Assembly: GCA_018265615.1 (NCBI GenBank)
Contig: JABLYX010000013.1
Location: forward strand, 37,013 to 101,012
DNA length: 64,000 bases
Source of the DNA: Lentisphaeria bacterium
GTDB lineage: Bacteria > Verrucomicrobiota > Lentisphaeria > Victivallales > Victivallaceae
Direction: 5' to 3'
Part shown: one piece after another, positions 16,104 to 25,564 of the stretch
How positions within the stretch are numbered: position 1 is the first letter of the stretch
How the letters are laid out: every line of letters begins with the position of its first letter
Notes under the pieces: generated by a model
What the model was told of the DNA's origin: nothing
Seen by the model: the letters and a program-made list of their open reading frames with translations, nothing else
Database searches by the model: none
Program-made: the position numbers and the translations under genes

Positions 16104-17642
16104 ATGAAAAAGCTGTTGACTCTTCTTTTCTCTCTGATTGCGTCCCCGCTGCTCTTCGCGGCGGCGCAATGCGTCTACGAAACCGGATTTTCCCCGGACG
16201 AGCTCTCCGGCTGGAAGCTCCCCGCGCCGATCACCGCAACCGAAACCGTCGACGGCGTCCCCGTTCTCCGCATCACCGTGAAGCCGGGTGATGAAAAGGG
16301 GCAGAACCTCGCCGTCCGCGAAATCGACCTCAGGCCGTTCCGCGGGAAACAGCTCTTCTTCGAATATGAGGTGATGGCCGAAGCCGTCAGCAAACCGCCG
16401 CAGCCCTGGAACGGCGTCAAACTCATGCTGCACTACAGAACGCCGGGCGAAGAGGCGTGGCGCAGCCCGCGCGAACTCTTCGGGTCGTTCGGCTGGAGGA
16501 CCGTCACGGTGGGAGCCTTCATCCCGGAGGACGCCGGCAAAGGGACGATCAACCTCGGGCTCCAGGACAGCTCCGGGACCCTGAAAGTCCGCAAGCTGCG
16601 CATCCTCTCCGCCGAACCGCCGTTCCGGGTCCCGGCCGGATTCCAAGCCGCCTACACCGACCGCGTCCGCAAGATGCCGGTCCACCGCGGCGCGATGTCG
16701 CCGAACTCCTTCAGGCCCGGGGATATGGAGGAGTTGAAATCGTGGGGCGCAAACCTGATCCGCTGGCAGATCAAGCGGAACTGGGGCAAGGCGAATTCCG
16801 AGCGCGACCTGCCCGAGTACCTCGCATGGTTCCGCGGCAGGCTCGACGAGCTCGACAAGGTGCTCGACAAATGCAATGAACTCGGAATCAAAGTGGTCAT
16901 CGACCTGCACACGCCGCCGGGCGGGCGTTACGCCGACGGCGACATGGCGATGTTCTACGAGCCGGTTTACCGCGACACGTTCTACGCGATGTGGGAGGAG
17001 ATGGCGAAGCGGTACAAGGGACATCCCGCCGTCTGGGGCTACAATCTCATCAACGAACCCTCCCAGACCCGCCTGGCGGAAAACGACTATCTCACGCTTC
17101 AGTATGAAGCGGCGAAGCGGATCCGCGTGCTTGACCCCGATACGCCGATCGTCATCGAGTCGAACCGCTGGAGCAACGCGCGCACCTTCGCCCAGCTCCA
17201 GCCGCTGCCGCTCGTGAACATCATCTACCAGGCCCATATGTACGACCCCGGAAGCTACACCCATCAGGGCGTGAACAATAAGTGGGGAGAACGCGGAACG
17301 GAGCGGTTCGTCACCTACCCCGGCGTCATCGACAACCGGAAATACGACCGCGAAACCCTGCGGAGGCATCTGCAGCCGGTCCGGGATTTCGAGAAGAAAT
17401 ACGGCGCGCGCATCTACATCGGTGAATTCTCCGCCGTCCGCTGGGCCCCCGGCGCCGCACAGTACCTTGAGGACCTCATCACGATCTTCGAGGAATACGG
17501 CTGGGACTGGAGTTATCATGCGTTCCGCGAATGGAACGGCTGGAGTGTCGAACACGGCTCCGACCGCTTCGACCCGAACCCGTCCGGGACGGACACCGAC
17601 CGCCGGAAAGTACTGCTGAAATATTTCAGCAGAAACCGGTGA
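16104..17642 (+). CDS. secreted GH5 family glycoside hydrolase
   Basis: This 512-residue enzyme has a signal peptide (KKLLTLLFSLIASPLLFAAAQ). Residues 25 to 170 form a carbohydrate-binding-like beta-sandwich. From about residue 185 a (beta/alpha)8 barrel of the cellulase family follows: VVIDLHTPPGG, the acid/base in YNLINEPSQ (Glu near residue 317), and the nucleophile in IYIGEFSAV (Glu near 440), with WSYHAFREWNGW at the end. GH5 enzymes cut beta-glucans, mannans and related chains; the substrate is open here. AGGAGATGGC precedes the ATG. The last 17 bp overlap the convergent GH63-like gene. Confidence 0.85.
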   Translation: MKKLLTLLFSLIASPLLFAAAQCVYETGFSPDELSGWKLPAPITATETVDGVPVLRITVKPGDEKGQNLAVREIDLRPFRGKQLFFEYEVMAEAVSKPPQPWNGVKLMLHYRTPGEEAWRSPRELFGSFGWRTVTVGAFIPEDAGKGTINLGLQDSSGTLKVRKLRILSAEPPFRVPAGFQAAYTDRVRKMPVHRGAMSPNSFRPGDMEELKSWGANLIRWQIKRNWGKANSERDLPEYLAWFRGRLDELDKVLDKCNELGIKVVIDLHTPPGGRYADGDMAMFYEPVYRDTFYAMWEEMAKRYKGHPAVWGYNLINEPSQTRLAENDYLTLQYEAAKRIRVLDPDTPIVIESNRWSNARTFAQLQPLPLVNIIYQAHMYDPGSYTHQGVNNKWGERGTERFVTYPGVIDNRKYDRETLRRHLQPVRDFEKKYGARIYIGEFSAVRWAPGAAQYLEDLITIFEEYGWDWSYHAFREWNGWSVEHGSDRFDPNPSGTDTDRRKVLLKYFSRNR

Positions 17643-19089
17643 CGGCCTCCCGGAACGCAGGCGCGCCGAGGTCGATCTCCGACCGGCCGGCCGGGCAGTG
17701 AAACTCCCGGCCGTCCGCAGCCAGCGTGAACGGCGACGTGCATGAGACCGTGATGCGCCCCTCTTCGCAGAGCAGGGTAAGCAAATTCTCCCCGACACGC
17801 AGGTTCCGCACGCCGTGGCGCCGGTGCGAGGAGATCCGCCACTCGACACGCCCGCCGGAAGCGGAGACGCCGCCGATCCCGATCACGTTCTCGATCAGGA
17901 GCGCGACCGGCCCGAGCGCCGACCAGCCGCAGAAATCCGCGCGGCAGGTGCGCCCTTTGCTGTTGAGCGCGGGCTCCGGGAGATCCGGCTTGTAGCACTC
18001 CCATATCGTGTGCGGCTCATACTCCCGGAACGTATCGCTCATGCGCCCGAGAAGGCTCCGGGAGACGGCGCGGGCCTCGTTGTACATGCCGTACTTTTCA
18101 AGCGCCTTGGCGGTCATATAGACGAGCGACACCCAGACCGCGCCGCGCCAGTAGTCGCCGGAACCGGAGAAATCCGGGTCATCCCTCGAAACCGTGGGAC
18201 AAGGGCAGCTCCCGCCGAGCTTCGAGGGGTCCGCCAGCAGCTCCGCCAGCCGTTTCGCCTGCTCCGGCGTCGCCATCTCCGCCGCCATCGGCCAGAAGAC
18301 CGCCGGGGTCAACACGCGGCAGAAGCCGCCGCCGCGACGGTCGAAGAACGCCCCGGCGACCGGATCCCAGTGCCGCCGGACAATCTCCCGCTTGCGCTCA
18401 TACTCCGCGAGGAACCTCCGGCGGAGCTCCCCCATCCCGGCGATCTCCGCGAGGCGCGCGATGGAGAGCGCCGCAAGTCCGAGCTGCGCCGGAGCGTCGA
18501 ACCAGAGGAGCCCGTCATAGCTGCCGCGCCCGCGCGGCGTATTGTCCATGCCGGAGGCGATTCCGTTCCAGAGGTATCCCTCCGGCGTACGCCGCCACGC
18601 GGGAGGAATCGCACCCCACGCGGGAGGCTGCGTCCCGGCGCTCAGCGATTCGAGAAAGGTGTAGTGCCGTTCGAGATACCCCGCCCCGAGGATCCGCCGC
18701 ACCCGGCCCGCATCGCCCGTGAAACGGAAATATTCCAACTCCGCCCACGCGGGCAGCGGCGGGTTGTCCGGGTGCTGGATGCGCACTTCGCACGGCTCGC
18801 CGGACATGATCCGGTAGAGGTTGTCGAGGCTTTCCACGCCGGGAAACACCCGGAACGCGTAGCGGCAGAAGAAGCTCATGAGCGAGGTGTCCCAGATCCA
18901 GACCAGCGGTCTCGCGCATCCCTCGCCCATATACGGCGAAACCGGGGTCGCCCCGGACTCGTAGACGTGCCGCCACGCGGAACGCCACGCCTCGTTGCAG
19001 AGCGCCACCCATTCGGGGCGCTCATCGAAAACGGCCCCCGGTATCTCATCTGCGGGAAACGGCCGCCGCGTCGGGGTAAACAGGCTCAT
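17626..19089 (-). CDS. GH63/MGH1-like (alpha/alpha)6 glycosidase
   Basis: This 487-residue protein has no signal peptide. It shows the layout of the MGH1-like/GH63 six-hairpin glycosidases: LVWIWDTSLMSFFCRYAF near residue 65, then GYLWNGIASGMDNTPRG near 175 (Asp as the likely acid), DYWRGAVWVSLVYM near 330 and HTIWECYKP near 380, with a beta-sandwich end. Relatives act on alpha-mannosides, alpha-glucosides or mannosylglycerate. The start ATG at 19089 overlaps the stop of the upstream GH-A gene by 4 bp, so it is translated in the same operon, probably on cytoplasmic products. Confidence 0.75.
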   Translation of the reverse strand: MSLFTPTRRPFPADEIPGAVFDERPEWVALCNEAWRSAWRHVYESGATPVSPYMGEGCARPLVWIWDTSLMSFFCRYAFRVFPGVESLDNLYRIMSGEPCEVRIQHPDNPPLPAWAELEYFRFTGDAGRVRRILGAGYLERHYTFLESLSAGTQPPAWGAIPPAWRRTPEGYLWNGIASGMDNTPRGRGSYDGLLWFDAPAQLGLAALSIARLAEIAGMGELRRRFLAEYERKREIVRRHWDPVAGAFFDRRGGGFCRVLTPAVFWPMAAEMATPEQAKRLAELLADPSKLGGSCPCPTVSRDDPDFSGSGDYWRGAVWVSLVYMTAKALEKYGMYNEARAVSRSLLGRMSDTFREYEPHTIWECYKPDLPEPALNSKGRTCRADFCGWSALGPVALLIENVIGIGGVSASGGRVEWRISSHRRHGVRNLRVGENLLTLLCEEGRITVSCTSPFTLAADGREFHCPAGRSEIDLGAPAFREAVTGFC

Positions 19090-21797
19090 CGCACGACCTC
19101 ATAGGCGAACACCGCTTCGGGGTAGCGGAAGTTATCGAGTCCGAGCACGAGCGCGCCGTCCGCCCCGGGCTTTGCGGAGAGCTCGCCGATCCGCCTGCCC
19201 GCGGTGTCGAGCGCATGGACCTTCCACGCTCCCTGCGGCAGCTTCAGCGAAATCTCCGCCGTGCCGCGGCGCGCGAGGAACGGCGTCCGTCCCCACGCTT
19301 CGAGCCGGTCGAGCCGGTCGTTGCCGAATCTCATGCCGGTCGGCTGCGTGTTGGTCAAATGCATAAGCACGAGCCGGCGCGCATCGCCGATCCGCTCCGA
19401 ATCGACCGGCAGCAGCGCGAAGACGGCGAAAGCGTCCCGGTTCCCGACGCTCATCCGGCCGCAGCGCACCGTTTCGCCGGGCCCGGCCGCGGCAACCTCG
19501 CCGCCCGGGGCGGAGACACGCAGCGTCCCGCGCCTGCGGTTCAGCTCGAGCTGTCCGCCCGGAGCGGTGAAGCGCCCCTCCGCCGGATCATGGCATCCCG
19601 CGGGCAGCATTCCCGCCGCGACGAGGTCCGGAATCAGCCGGCCGGAGTCCCGGAAAACCGGAACGCTCCCGGAAGCCGGGGCCCCTGCCCCGATATCGAC
19701 GAAGCCGTCCACGCCGCCGGGGGCTGGCAGCCCGGTCACGAGGCCGATCCGCGCGAGGAGCCCGAGGTCGCTGAACGCGGTCGAGCATTCGGCGCTTTCC
19801 CCTTTCCGGAACGGTTCGGTGACGACCGCCGCAAACGCCCGTTCCGCCGGGGCGATGCCGCCCGCGAGGAAGAGCCGCGCGCCGATGCGCTGCGAAAACG
19901 CCTTGACCGGATCGGTCGCGATGTCGAAAAATCCGCTCGTCCGCGCCGGGTTGACCACCGAACCGAGGCTGTGGGAGTAGGCGAACGGGAACAGCCCGTC
20001 CCAATCCTGAAACGCCGCGCAGGCCGCCATCAGCGCCGGTCCGGCCGCGCGGTAGACATTCGGATTCGCGTAATCGAACTCCGTAACCGTGAAGCCTTTG
20101 CCGAAATGCCGCGTCGGCAGCATCCGGCCGGGGACGCCGGAGCGCGTCTTAAGCGGATGCCCCTGGTTCGGGAGCACCGGCAGCTGCCACTGCTTCTCCG
20201 CGAAGCGCGGATGGTCCCAATAGGCGTGGTTGTCCACAAAATCGTAATGCGAGCGGTCGGCGGCGAGCTGGATGCTGTTGCGGAAATTCTGGTCCGTAAG
20301 CAGCGCCCGGCAGCCGAGTCCGCGCAGGAACGCCTCCATCTGCCGGTAGCGTTTCACGGTGAGGCCGGAGAGGAACTGCGGGAAGGTTCCGCCCGGATTC
20401 GCGGATTGCCACTCCCCGAACTTCGCCTTGTAGAGCTCCGCCGCCCGGGGCGAACGGCTCCACCACACCTCGGGATTGCCCTCATTGACCAGCGAAAGCG
20501 TAATCAGCGCGGGGTCGTCCTTCAGCGCGAGCCCTGTGTGGGGATTCACGCGGCAGAGGAACGCGCGCGCCCACTTCTCCCAGTCGGCGTAAACCGCATC
20601 GTCCACGTAAAAGAGCGCCTTGTATTCGGCGGGCGCGGCGATGCCCTCCTTCCTTCCGAGCTCGGAGCCGGGGATGTTCCGGCGCGACACGTAAACGTCG
20701 GTGGTGTAGTAGATTCCGCGCTTCTTCAAACAGGCGAGAAAGTACTCCAGCCGGTCCATCCGTTCCGGGTCGATCCGGGAAGGCTCTCTGCCGGAGCGGT
20801 CATAAATCTCGTTGTCGTGGTGGTGGATCCGCACGGCGTTGAAGCCGAAACGCGCCATGCGGTCGGCCAGCTCCTCCGCCTGCTCCCGGTTCGGCAGCTG
20901 GGAGTCCCCGACGAAATTCGCTCCGTAGAAACGCACCGGGACATCCGGCCGGTCGCGGAAGACGAACCGCCCGTCCGGCCCGGCGACGACGGGGCCGTAC
21001 TTGCCGGCCGGCGCGTCGAGCCGCCCGGAGAAATCCAGCGCGCTGCCCTTTTCGACGTTCCGGTGATATTCGAACGCCTTCCACTCCGGCCCCGGCGCGG
21101 CGACATAGGCGGGCCGCACGACCGAGCCGAGCGGAACACCGAACGCCCCGGATTTTCCGTGGCTGATCCGGAAATTCATCTTCGTTTCACCGACTTCGCC
21201 GCTCTGCGGCCAGAAACCGATGCGCATGCCGAAGCCCGCTCCGTCCCACTTGCGTCCGTCCTGAATGCGCAGAAAAAAGTTTCCCTCCAGCAGGATCTCT
21301 CCTGTGCGGGTCGGCAGCCGGAACCGCCTGGCCGGACCGGAGAACACCGTTTCATCCCCATACTCTTCCGGAAACCGGATGAGCTTGCCGTCCGCCTCGA
21401 ACATCACCCCGCCGTATTGCGAAACCGGCAGCGCCCCCTGCAGACAGAGATAACGGACCGGTGACGGCCGTTCAAACACCGCGTCGCCCCGGAACCCGGC
21501 GGCATCATCCTTCTCCCCCGCCAGCGCAAGCGTGAGCGTCCCCGGCGCCGCGCCGGGCAGGTTCAGCCGGTAGCGGAGCAGCCGCGAGCCGCCCTCTCCG
21601 GAACGGTTTTCCCGCAGTTCGAAAACCTGTTTTGCGGAGGCCGGCTGCAGCGTGTGCCAGTCGACCGTGAAAGCGCTCAGCGTCGCCCGCCAGCCGTCGA
21701 GCTCAAGCGTGCCGTCGTCGAGCAGCCGCGCCTGCGCCCCCCGCAGGAGGCAAATACCGCAGAACAGTGCGGAAAAAATTGCGAAAAACCGTTTCAT
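19086..21797 (-). CDS. secreted clan GH-A glycoside hydrolase
   Basis: This 903-residue enzyme has a signal peptide (KRFFAIFSALFCGICLLRGA). Residues 25 to 280 are beta-rich. From about 285 there is a TIM barrel of clan GH-A: VRFYGANFVGDSQLPN, GFNAVRIHHHDNEIYD, the acid/base in LSLVNEGNPEVWW (Glu near residue 438) and the nucleophile in FTVTEFDYANPN (Glu near 571). Beta-sandwich domains follow. It resembles large GH5/GH2-like beta-glycosidases; the substrate is not readable. The start was set at 21797 because GGAAGAG lies before it and the signal peptide begins there. It begins 1 bp after the pseudopilin stop. Confidence 0.8.
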   Translation of the reverse strand: MKRFFAIFSALFCGICLLRGAQARLLDDGTLELDGWRATLSAFTVDWHTLQPASAKQVFELRENRSGEGGSRLLRYRLNLPGAAPGTLTLALAGEKDDAAGFRGDAVFERPSPVRYLCLQGALPVSQYGGVMFEADGKLIRFPEEYGDETVFSGPARRFRLPTRTGEILLEGNFFLRIQDGRKWDGAGFGMRIGFWPQSGEVGETKMNFRISHGKSGAFGVPLGSVVRPAYVAAPGPEWKAFEYHRNVEKGSALDFSGRLDAPAGKYGPVVAGPDGRFVFRDRPDVPVRFYGANFVGDSQLPNREQAEELADRMARFGFNAVRIHHHDNEIYDRSGREPSRIDPERMDRLEYFLACLKKRGIYYTTDVYVSRRNIPGSELGRKEGIAAPAEYKALFYVDDAVYADWEKWARAFLCRVNPHTGLALKDDPALITLSLVNEGNPEVWWSRSPRAAELYKAKFGEWQSANPGGTFPQFLSGLTVKRYRQMEAFLRGLGCRALLTDQNFRNSIQLAADRSHYDFVDNHAYWDHPRFAEKQWQLPVLPNQGHPLKTRSGVPGRMLPTRHFGKGFTVTEFDYANPNVYRAAGPALMAACAAFQDWDGLFPFAYSHSLGSVVNPARTSGFFDIATDPVKAFSQRIGARLFLAGGIAPAERAFAAVVTEPFRKGESAECSTAFSDLGLLARIGLVTGLPAPGGVDGFVDIGAGAPASGSVPVFRDSGRLIPDLVAAGMLPAGCHDPAEGRFTAPGGQLELNRRRGTLRVSAPGGEVAAAGPGETVRCGRMSVGNRDAFAVFALLPVDSERIGDARRLVLMHLTNTQPTGMRFGNDRLDRLEAWGRTPFLARRGTAEISLKLPQGAWKVHALDTAGRRIGELSAKPGADGALVLGLDNFRYPEAVFAYEVVR

Positions 21798-21798
21798 T

Positions 21799-22593
21799 CT
21801 ACTCTTCCTCTCCATAATAGAACATGATGTCGGAGGTGATCTGCCTGCGGAACGTCTCGCGCTCCGTGGAAGCCACATGGAGGTCGGGAAACAACACGTT
21901 CACCCGTCCCCGATGAACCGCCCAGTATTTCGACGATCCCGTCGAGTTGCTGCCGTAGACCGTCGGCGAACCGCCGTACCCCACCTGCTTCGAGCTCGCC
22001 GCGCTCGGGGAAACGCGGCGCGTATCGGCCATCATGATGAAATCGTTCGGCGCTTTGCCCGGACGCAGGATCTTCGTGTCGTTGCTTTCGAGCCCGAGCG
22101 CCTTGCCGCGGAAGTGCCACCCCCGGCGGGCACCGCCCCTCTCATATTCACTGGCTAGCTGCTGGCCGTTGTAGTAACCGTCGGCGTTCACGCCGTAGGT
22201 GAACTCATAATAGGTCCAGTTCGCATCCGTGGCGATCTTCTGCTCCGGACACTGAAGCAGCTTGTTGCCCGCTTTCGGCAGATAGCCGTAAACCGCAAGC
22301 GCCTGGGCAAAATTCGCATTGTCCCTGACTTTGGACGAATCCGAGTGATAGCTCCAGCTCCCGCCGCTCCAGTTCAGAATGAGGTAATCCTTCGAATCAT
22401 TCGTGTAGAACCCGATGGACGTTCCGACCTGCTTCTGGTTCGAAACACAGTTGGCCGCCCGCGCCGACACCCGCGCCTGGTTCAGCGCGGGCAGCAGCAT
22501 CGCCGCGAGGATCGTGATGATCGCAATCACCACGAGGAGCTCTATCAGCGTGAAATACGGCATGCGATGATAACGGTTCCGGTTTGTCATCAT
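21799..22593 (-). CDS. pseudopilin-like secreted protein (prepilin leader, DUF1559-type)
   Basis: This 264-residue protein has a longer leader (about 13 residues) before [19 protein letters not shown], with Glu at +5. The globular domain has paired Cys and ends with [14 protein letters not shown], a variant of the H-x9-DG mark with Leu replacing Gly. AAAAGGA precedes the ATG. It is the first gene of a three-gene operon with the GH-A and GH63-like enzymes and is divergent from an AraC/XylR-type regulator. Confidence 0.85.
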   Translation of the reverse strand: MMTNRNRYHRMPYFTLIELLVVIAIITILAAMLLPALNQARVSARAANCVSNQKQVGTSIGFYTNDSKDYLILNWSGGSWSYHSDSSKVRDNANFAQALAVYGYLPKAGNKLLQCPEQKIATDANWTYYEFTYGVNADGYYNGQQLASEYERGGARRGWHFRGKALGLESNDTKILRPGKAPNDFIMMADTRRVSPSAASSKQVGYGGSPTVYGSNSTGSSKYWAVHRGRVNVLFPDLHVASTERETFRRQITSDIMFYYGEEE

Positions 22594-22687
22594 ACTATTC
22601 CTTTTAAATTAACAGGGTTTACGGGCTCTGCCGGTTAAATCGTATTATCTGCGTTGTTTCAGTTAAGATGCCATGGGGATTCGCGCG

Positions 22688-22701
22688 GGAAATACATTTC
22701 C
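22688..22701. promoter_or_regulatory. candidate operator GGAAAT-AC-ATTTCC
   Basis: Six-base inverted arms lie around AC in the middle of the divergent region. AraC-type regulators often use direct repeats, so this is only a candidate. Confidence 0.35.
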
Positions 22702-22834
22702 TGCACTCATGCGGCGAACGCGGAGCCATGGGCTGTTCCCCTTCCGTCCGCGGCGCATTCCGCGCTTTTTTACCGGACGACACCGTCTGCCGTGTTTTCT
22801 GGCCGCCCGCCCCTGCTTCCATACTTAATTATAC

Positions 22835-22862
22835 TTGAAAAGCTGGTAAAAGACAATATATT
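22835..22862 (+). promoter_or_regulatory. promoter of XylR-type regulator
   Basis: TTGAAA at 22835-22840, a 16-base spacer and TATATT at 22857-22862, 45 bp before the start codon. Confidence 0.6.
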
Positions 22863-22907
22863 ATTTTTCGACAACAGTAGATAATTTTTTAACTGGCGGA
22901 GATCGCA

Positions 22908-24041
22908 ATGAAGCATGTCCTCTGCGCGCTGCAGGAGCCGAATGAACTGCTGCTGCGGCATATCCATGAATTCGGCCGTGACCACGGCTGGCTGATCGAA
23001 CGCAGCACCGCCATCCCGAAGCACTGGTCCGGTGACGGAATCATCACCGATTACTTCGAGCTCCGCGAGCTCGCCGTCGTGGACCGTCTTGAAAAAACGC
23101 CGGTCGTGTCGCGGCTGCTGTCGCCCGCCGGGAACGTTCGGACCATCCGCCCGGACACCACGCTCATCGCCTCCATGATCGTCAGCTACTTTACGGCAAA
23201 AGGCTTCACACGCTTCGCGATGCTCACCGCATGGGTGAATGACGAGATGATCGACGGCAAGCCGCGCGACATTCTCACCGCCGTCCGGAACGAACTGGCC
23301 GGGCGGAACCTCGCGCTTCACCATCATCTTCTGCCGAAGCCCGACCTGTTGCATCCGGCCGACTACCGCGAGCTGCGCCGGAAGCTCCGGAAATTCTTCG
23401 CCGCGCAGGAGAAGCCCTTCGCCCTGATCCTCTCCAGCGGCCGCACGCTCGCGCTCGTCTACCGCGTCCTTGAGGAAATGAGGCTGCGCGTGCCGGAGGA
23501 GGTCGCGATCCTCGTGAACACCGACGACTGGACCGTGACGGAAAACACCCCCATCCCGACCAGCTACATCGGCGGGGAGTTCCGTGAGCTCGGCAGCAAA
23601 ATGGCCGAACTGCTCGACCGCATGATGTCCGGAGAAGAGGTTCCGGAGAAGATGATTTACGCTTCCAGCGCGGGCGTCGTCTCCCGCCGCAGCACCGACA
23701 CGCTCGCTGTGTCGGATCTCCGGCTGGCCGGAGCCGTGAGCTTCCTTCTTCAGAACTACATGAATTTCATCAGCGTCGGGGACGCCGCCCGCGCCGCCGG
23801 GCTCTCGCAGGGGATGCTGATCCGCCTCTTTCACCGCGAATTCGGCAAGAGCCCGCTGCGGTTCCTGCAGGAGATCCGGTTCAACCGCATCCGCCACCTG
23901 CTCGACAGCACGGACCTCCCGCTCTCCGAAATCGCCCGGCAGTGCGGCTACGGCTCCGATATGGCGCTCTCCGTCGCGTTCCGCCGCGAGACCGGCATCC
24001 CCCCCGGGCTCTACCGCAGCTCCCGCCGCCACATGCCCTGA
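22908..24041 (+). CDS. XylR-type regulator (sugar-binding domain plus AraC HTH)
   Basis: This is a 377-residue regulator. Residues 1 to 265 follow the LacI/periplasmic-binding fold (FTRFAMLTAWVNDEM, PFALILSSGRTLALVYRVLEEMRLRVPEEVAILVNTDD). Residues 275 to 375 are a double AraC helix-turn-helix (ISVGDAARAAGLSQGMLIRLFHREFGKSPLRFLQEIRFNRI; LSEIARQCGYGSDMALSVAFRRETGIPP). This is the XylR layout of enteric bacteria, which senses xylose. It is divergent from the pseudopilin-GH operon and convergent with xylB, and could serve either. The last 31 bp overlap the end of xylB. Confidence 0.85.
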   Translation: MKHVLCALQEPNELLLRHIHEFGRDHGWLIERSTAIPKHWSGDGIITDYFELRELAVVDRLEKTPVVSRLLSPAGNVRTIRPDTTLIASMIVSYFTAKGFTRFAMLTAWVNDEMIDGKPRDILTAVRNELAGRNLALHHHLLPKPDLLHPADYRELRRKLRKFFAAQEKPFALILSSGRTLALVYRVLEEMRLRVPEEVAILVNTDDWTVTENTPIPTSYIGGEFRELGSKMAELLDRMMSGEEVPEKMIYASSAGVVSRRSTDTLAVSDLRLAGAVSFLLQNYMNFISVGDAARAAGLSQGMLIRLFHREFGKSPLRFLQEIRFNRIRHLLDSTDLPLSEIARQCGYGSDMALSVAFRRETGIPPGLYRSSRRHMP

Positions 24042-25564
24042 CCGGCCTCCAGTCCGCGGTACGCCGCGAGCATCCGGTCATACCGCGCCTTCGCCGCCGG
24101 ATCCGGCTTCACCGTCTCCGCCGGTTTGCAGAAGTCGCGGCACAGTCTGCCGAAGCTCGTCCCATCGACCGCGTTCGCCGCGCGGAGCGCCGCCCCGAGC
24201 CCGGCGGAGTTCGACACCGAAATCGTTTCGACCTCCGATTGGAACACGTCCGCGATGATCCGGCGCAGCAGCGGGCTCTTCGACGCTCCGCCCGTCACGC
24301 GGATCCGGCGGAACGCCTGCGCCTGCCAGGCGCTGTGCAGCCGCATCGACAGCACCTGCGACTCAAGCAGCGCGCGGATGCGGCCGGCATTGTCCGCCGT
24401 CTCCGGGTCGAAACCGTATTTCACGCCCGGCGTCAGCACGAGCGGAGTCGACTCCGGCGCGAAGTACGGCAGCATCAGCCGCTCCCCGTGCGGAATCGGC
24501 GTCACGCGGTCGAACTCCTCATAGGAAGCGCCGCAGCTCCTCCTCACCTCCTCCCGCGCGAGCGAGCCGTTCGTGAAGCAGATCAGGCTCATGAAGCCGC
24601 CGGCCGGATTCCCGAACACATGCCCGCACCCCGCCGGGTCGGTGCGGAATTCACGCATCGCGGCGAAAAACGTATCGCTGGTCCCGAGACTCACAACCGC
24701 GGTTCCCGGCTCCCACGCCCCCACGCCGATAAGGCTGTTCGGGTTGTCGCCCGACCAGACCGCGACCGGTGTCCCGGCCTTCAGGCCGTACTTTTCGAAG
24801 TAGAGGGAAAGCCCGCCCGCGACCGTGTCCGGCGCGACGGCGGGAGGGAGCTTCCGCAGCAGGCCCGGCGCGGTGAACTCCGCGATCTCCGGCTCCCACG
24901 CGAGCGTTTCGAGGTTCAGCAGGTTCATCCCGGCCCCGTCGCCGTAATCAACCGGTGCGGAGCGCCCGCAGAGCACCGAACAGCAGAATGAGCTCACCAG
25001 GTGAATCACCGCCGTGTCGCGGTACGCCTCCGGCGCCTCCCGCGCGAACTTGCGGATCTGCGGCCCCGTGAACCGTTCGACGGCCGGGCTGCCGGTCACG
25101 CGCCGGAGCCGCTCCCCGAACCGCCCGTCGAGCTCGCGGCACTCGCGCGAGGTCGAACGATCCATCCAGATCGGCGCATACCGCCGCGACAACGCAGGAA
25201 CGAGCTGCTCCGCCAGCGTTCCGGCCGGATCGAGCGACTCCAGCGCCGCCCCGAAGCGGCCGGTGAGGTACACGGAACCGTGCTGCTGCCCGGAACCGGA
25301 AACCGCCGCGACCTCGCCGAGCGGCAGCCCCGCGTCGCGCATCCGTGCGAAAAGCAGATCGAGCGCATCGAGCCACATGCCGGGATCCGCCTGCCGCAGC
25401 AGCGGATCCGGATCCGGGCGGAATCCCTCCGGAGCTCCATGGCGCGGCAGGTCGGTCCCGAAGTTGACCGAGACGCCCGCGAAACGGCGCGCGGCGTCGC
25501 CGGAGTCGATGAGCTCGGCTTTGATCCCCTGCGTGCTGACGTCAATTCCGAGCGAGAGCGCCAT
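24011..25564 (-). CDS. xylB: xylulokinase (FGGY family)
   Basis: This 517-residue kinase phosphorylates D-xylulose to xylulose 5-phosphate. The N-terminal ATPase motif is LGIDVSTQGIKAELID; the substrate region has SGSGQQHGSVY, then GDGAGMNLLNLETLAW. The C-terminal lobe has WEPGTAVVSLGTSDTFFA and VTGGASKSPLLRRIIADVFQSEV, the classic FGGY signature. The start ATG at 25564 has GGAGG upstream and overlaps the 3' end of xylA by 23 bp, so the two are translated together. The length is normal for XylB. Confidence 0.88.
   Translation of the reverse strand: MALSLGIDVSTQGIKAELIDSGDAARRFAGVSVNFGTDLPRHGAPEGFRPDPDPLLRQADPGMWLDALDLLFARMRDAGLPLGEVAAVSGSGQQHGSVYLTGRFGAALESLDPAGTLAEQLVPALSRRYAPIWMDRSTSRECRELDGRFGERLRRVTGSPAVERFTGPQIRKFAREAPEAYRDTAVIHLVSSFCCSVLCGRSAPVDYGDGAGMNLLNLETLAWEPEIAEFTAPGLLRKLPPAVAPDTVAGGLSLYFEKYGLKAGTPVAVWSGDNPNSLIGVGAWEPGTAVVSLGTSDTFFAAMREFRTDPAGCGHVFGNPAGGFMSLICFTNGSLAREEVRRSCGASYEEFDRVTPIPHGERLMLPYFAPESTPLVLTPGVKYGFDPETADNAGRIRALLESQVLSMRLHSAWQAQAFRRIRVTGGASKSPLLRRIIADVFQSEVETISVSNSAGLGAALRAANAVDGTSFGRLCRDFCKPAETVKPDPAAKARYDRMLAAYRGLEAGQGMWRRELR

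Larger units (their letters stand above)
22594..22907. other. divergent regulatory region, pseudopilin operon / XylR-type regulator
   Basis: This 314-bp gap has no gene. A near-palindrome GGAAAT-AC-ATTTCC (22688-22701) is a candidate operator. The promoter of the regulator is at 22835-22862. No clear promoter could be fixed for the leftward operon. Confidence 0.5.
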
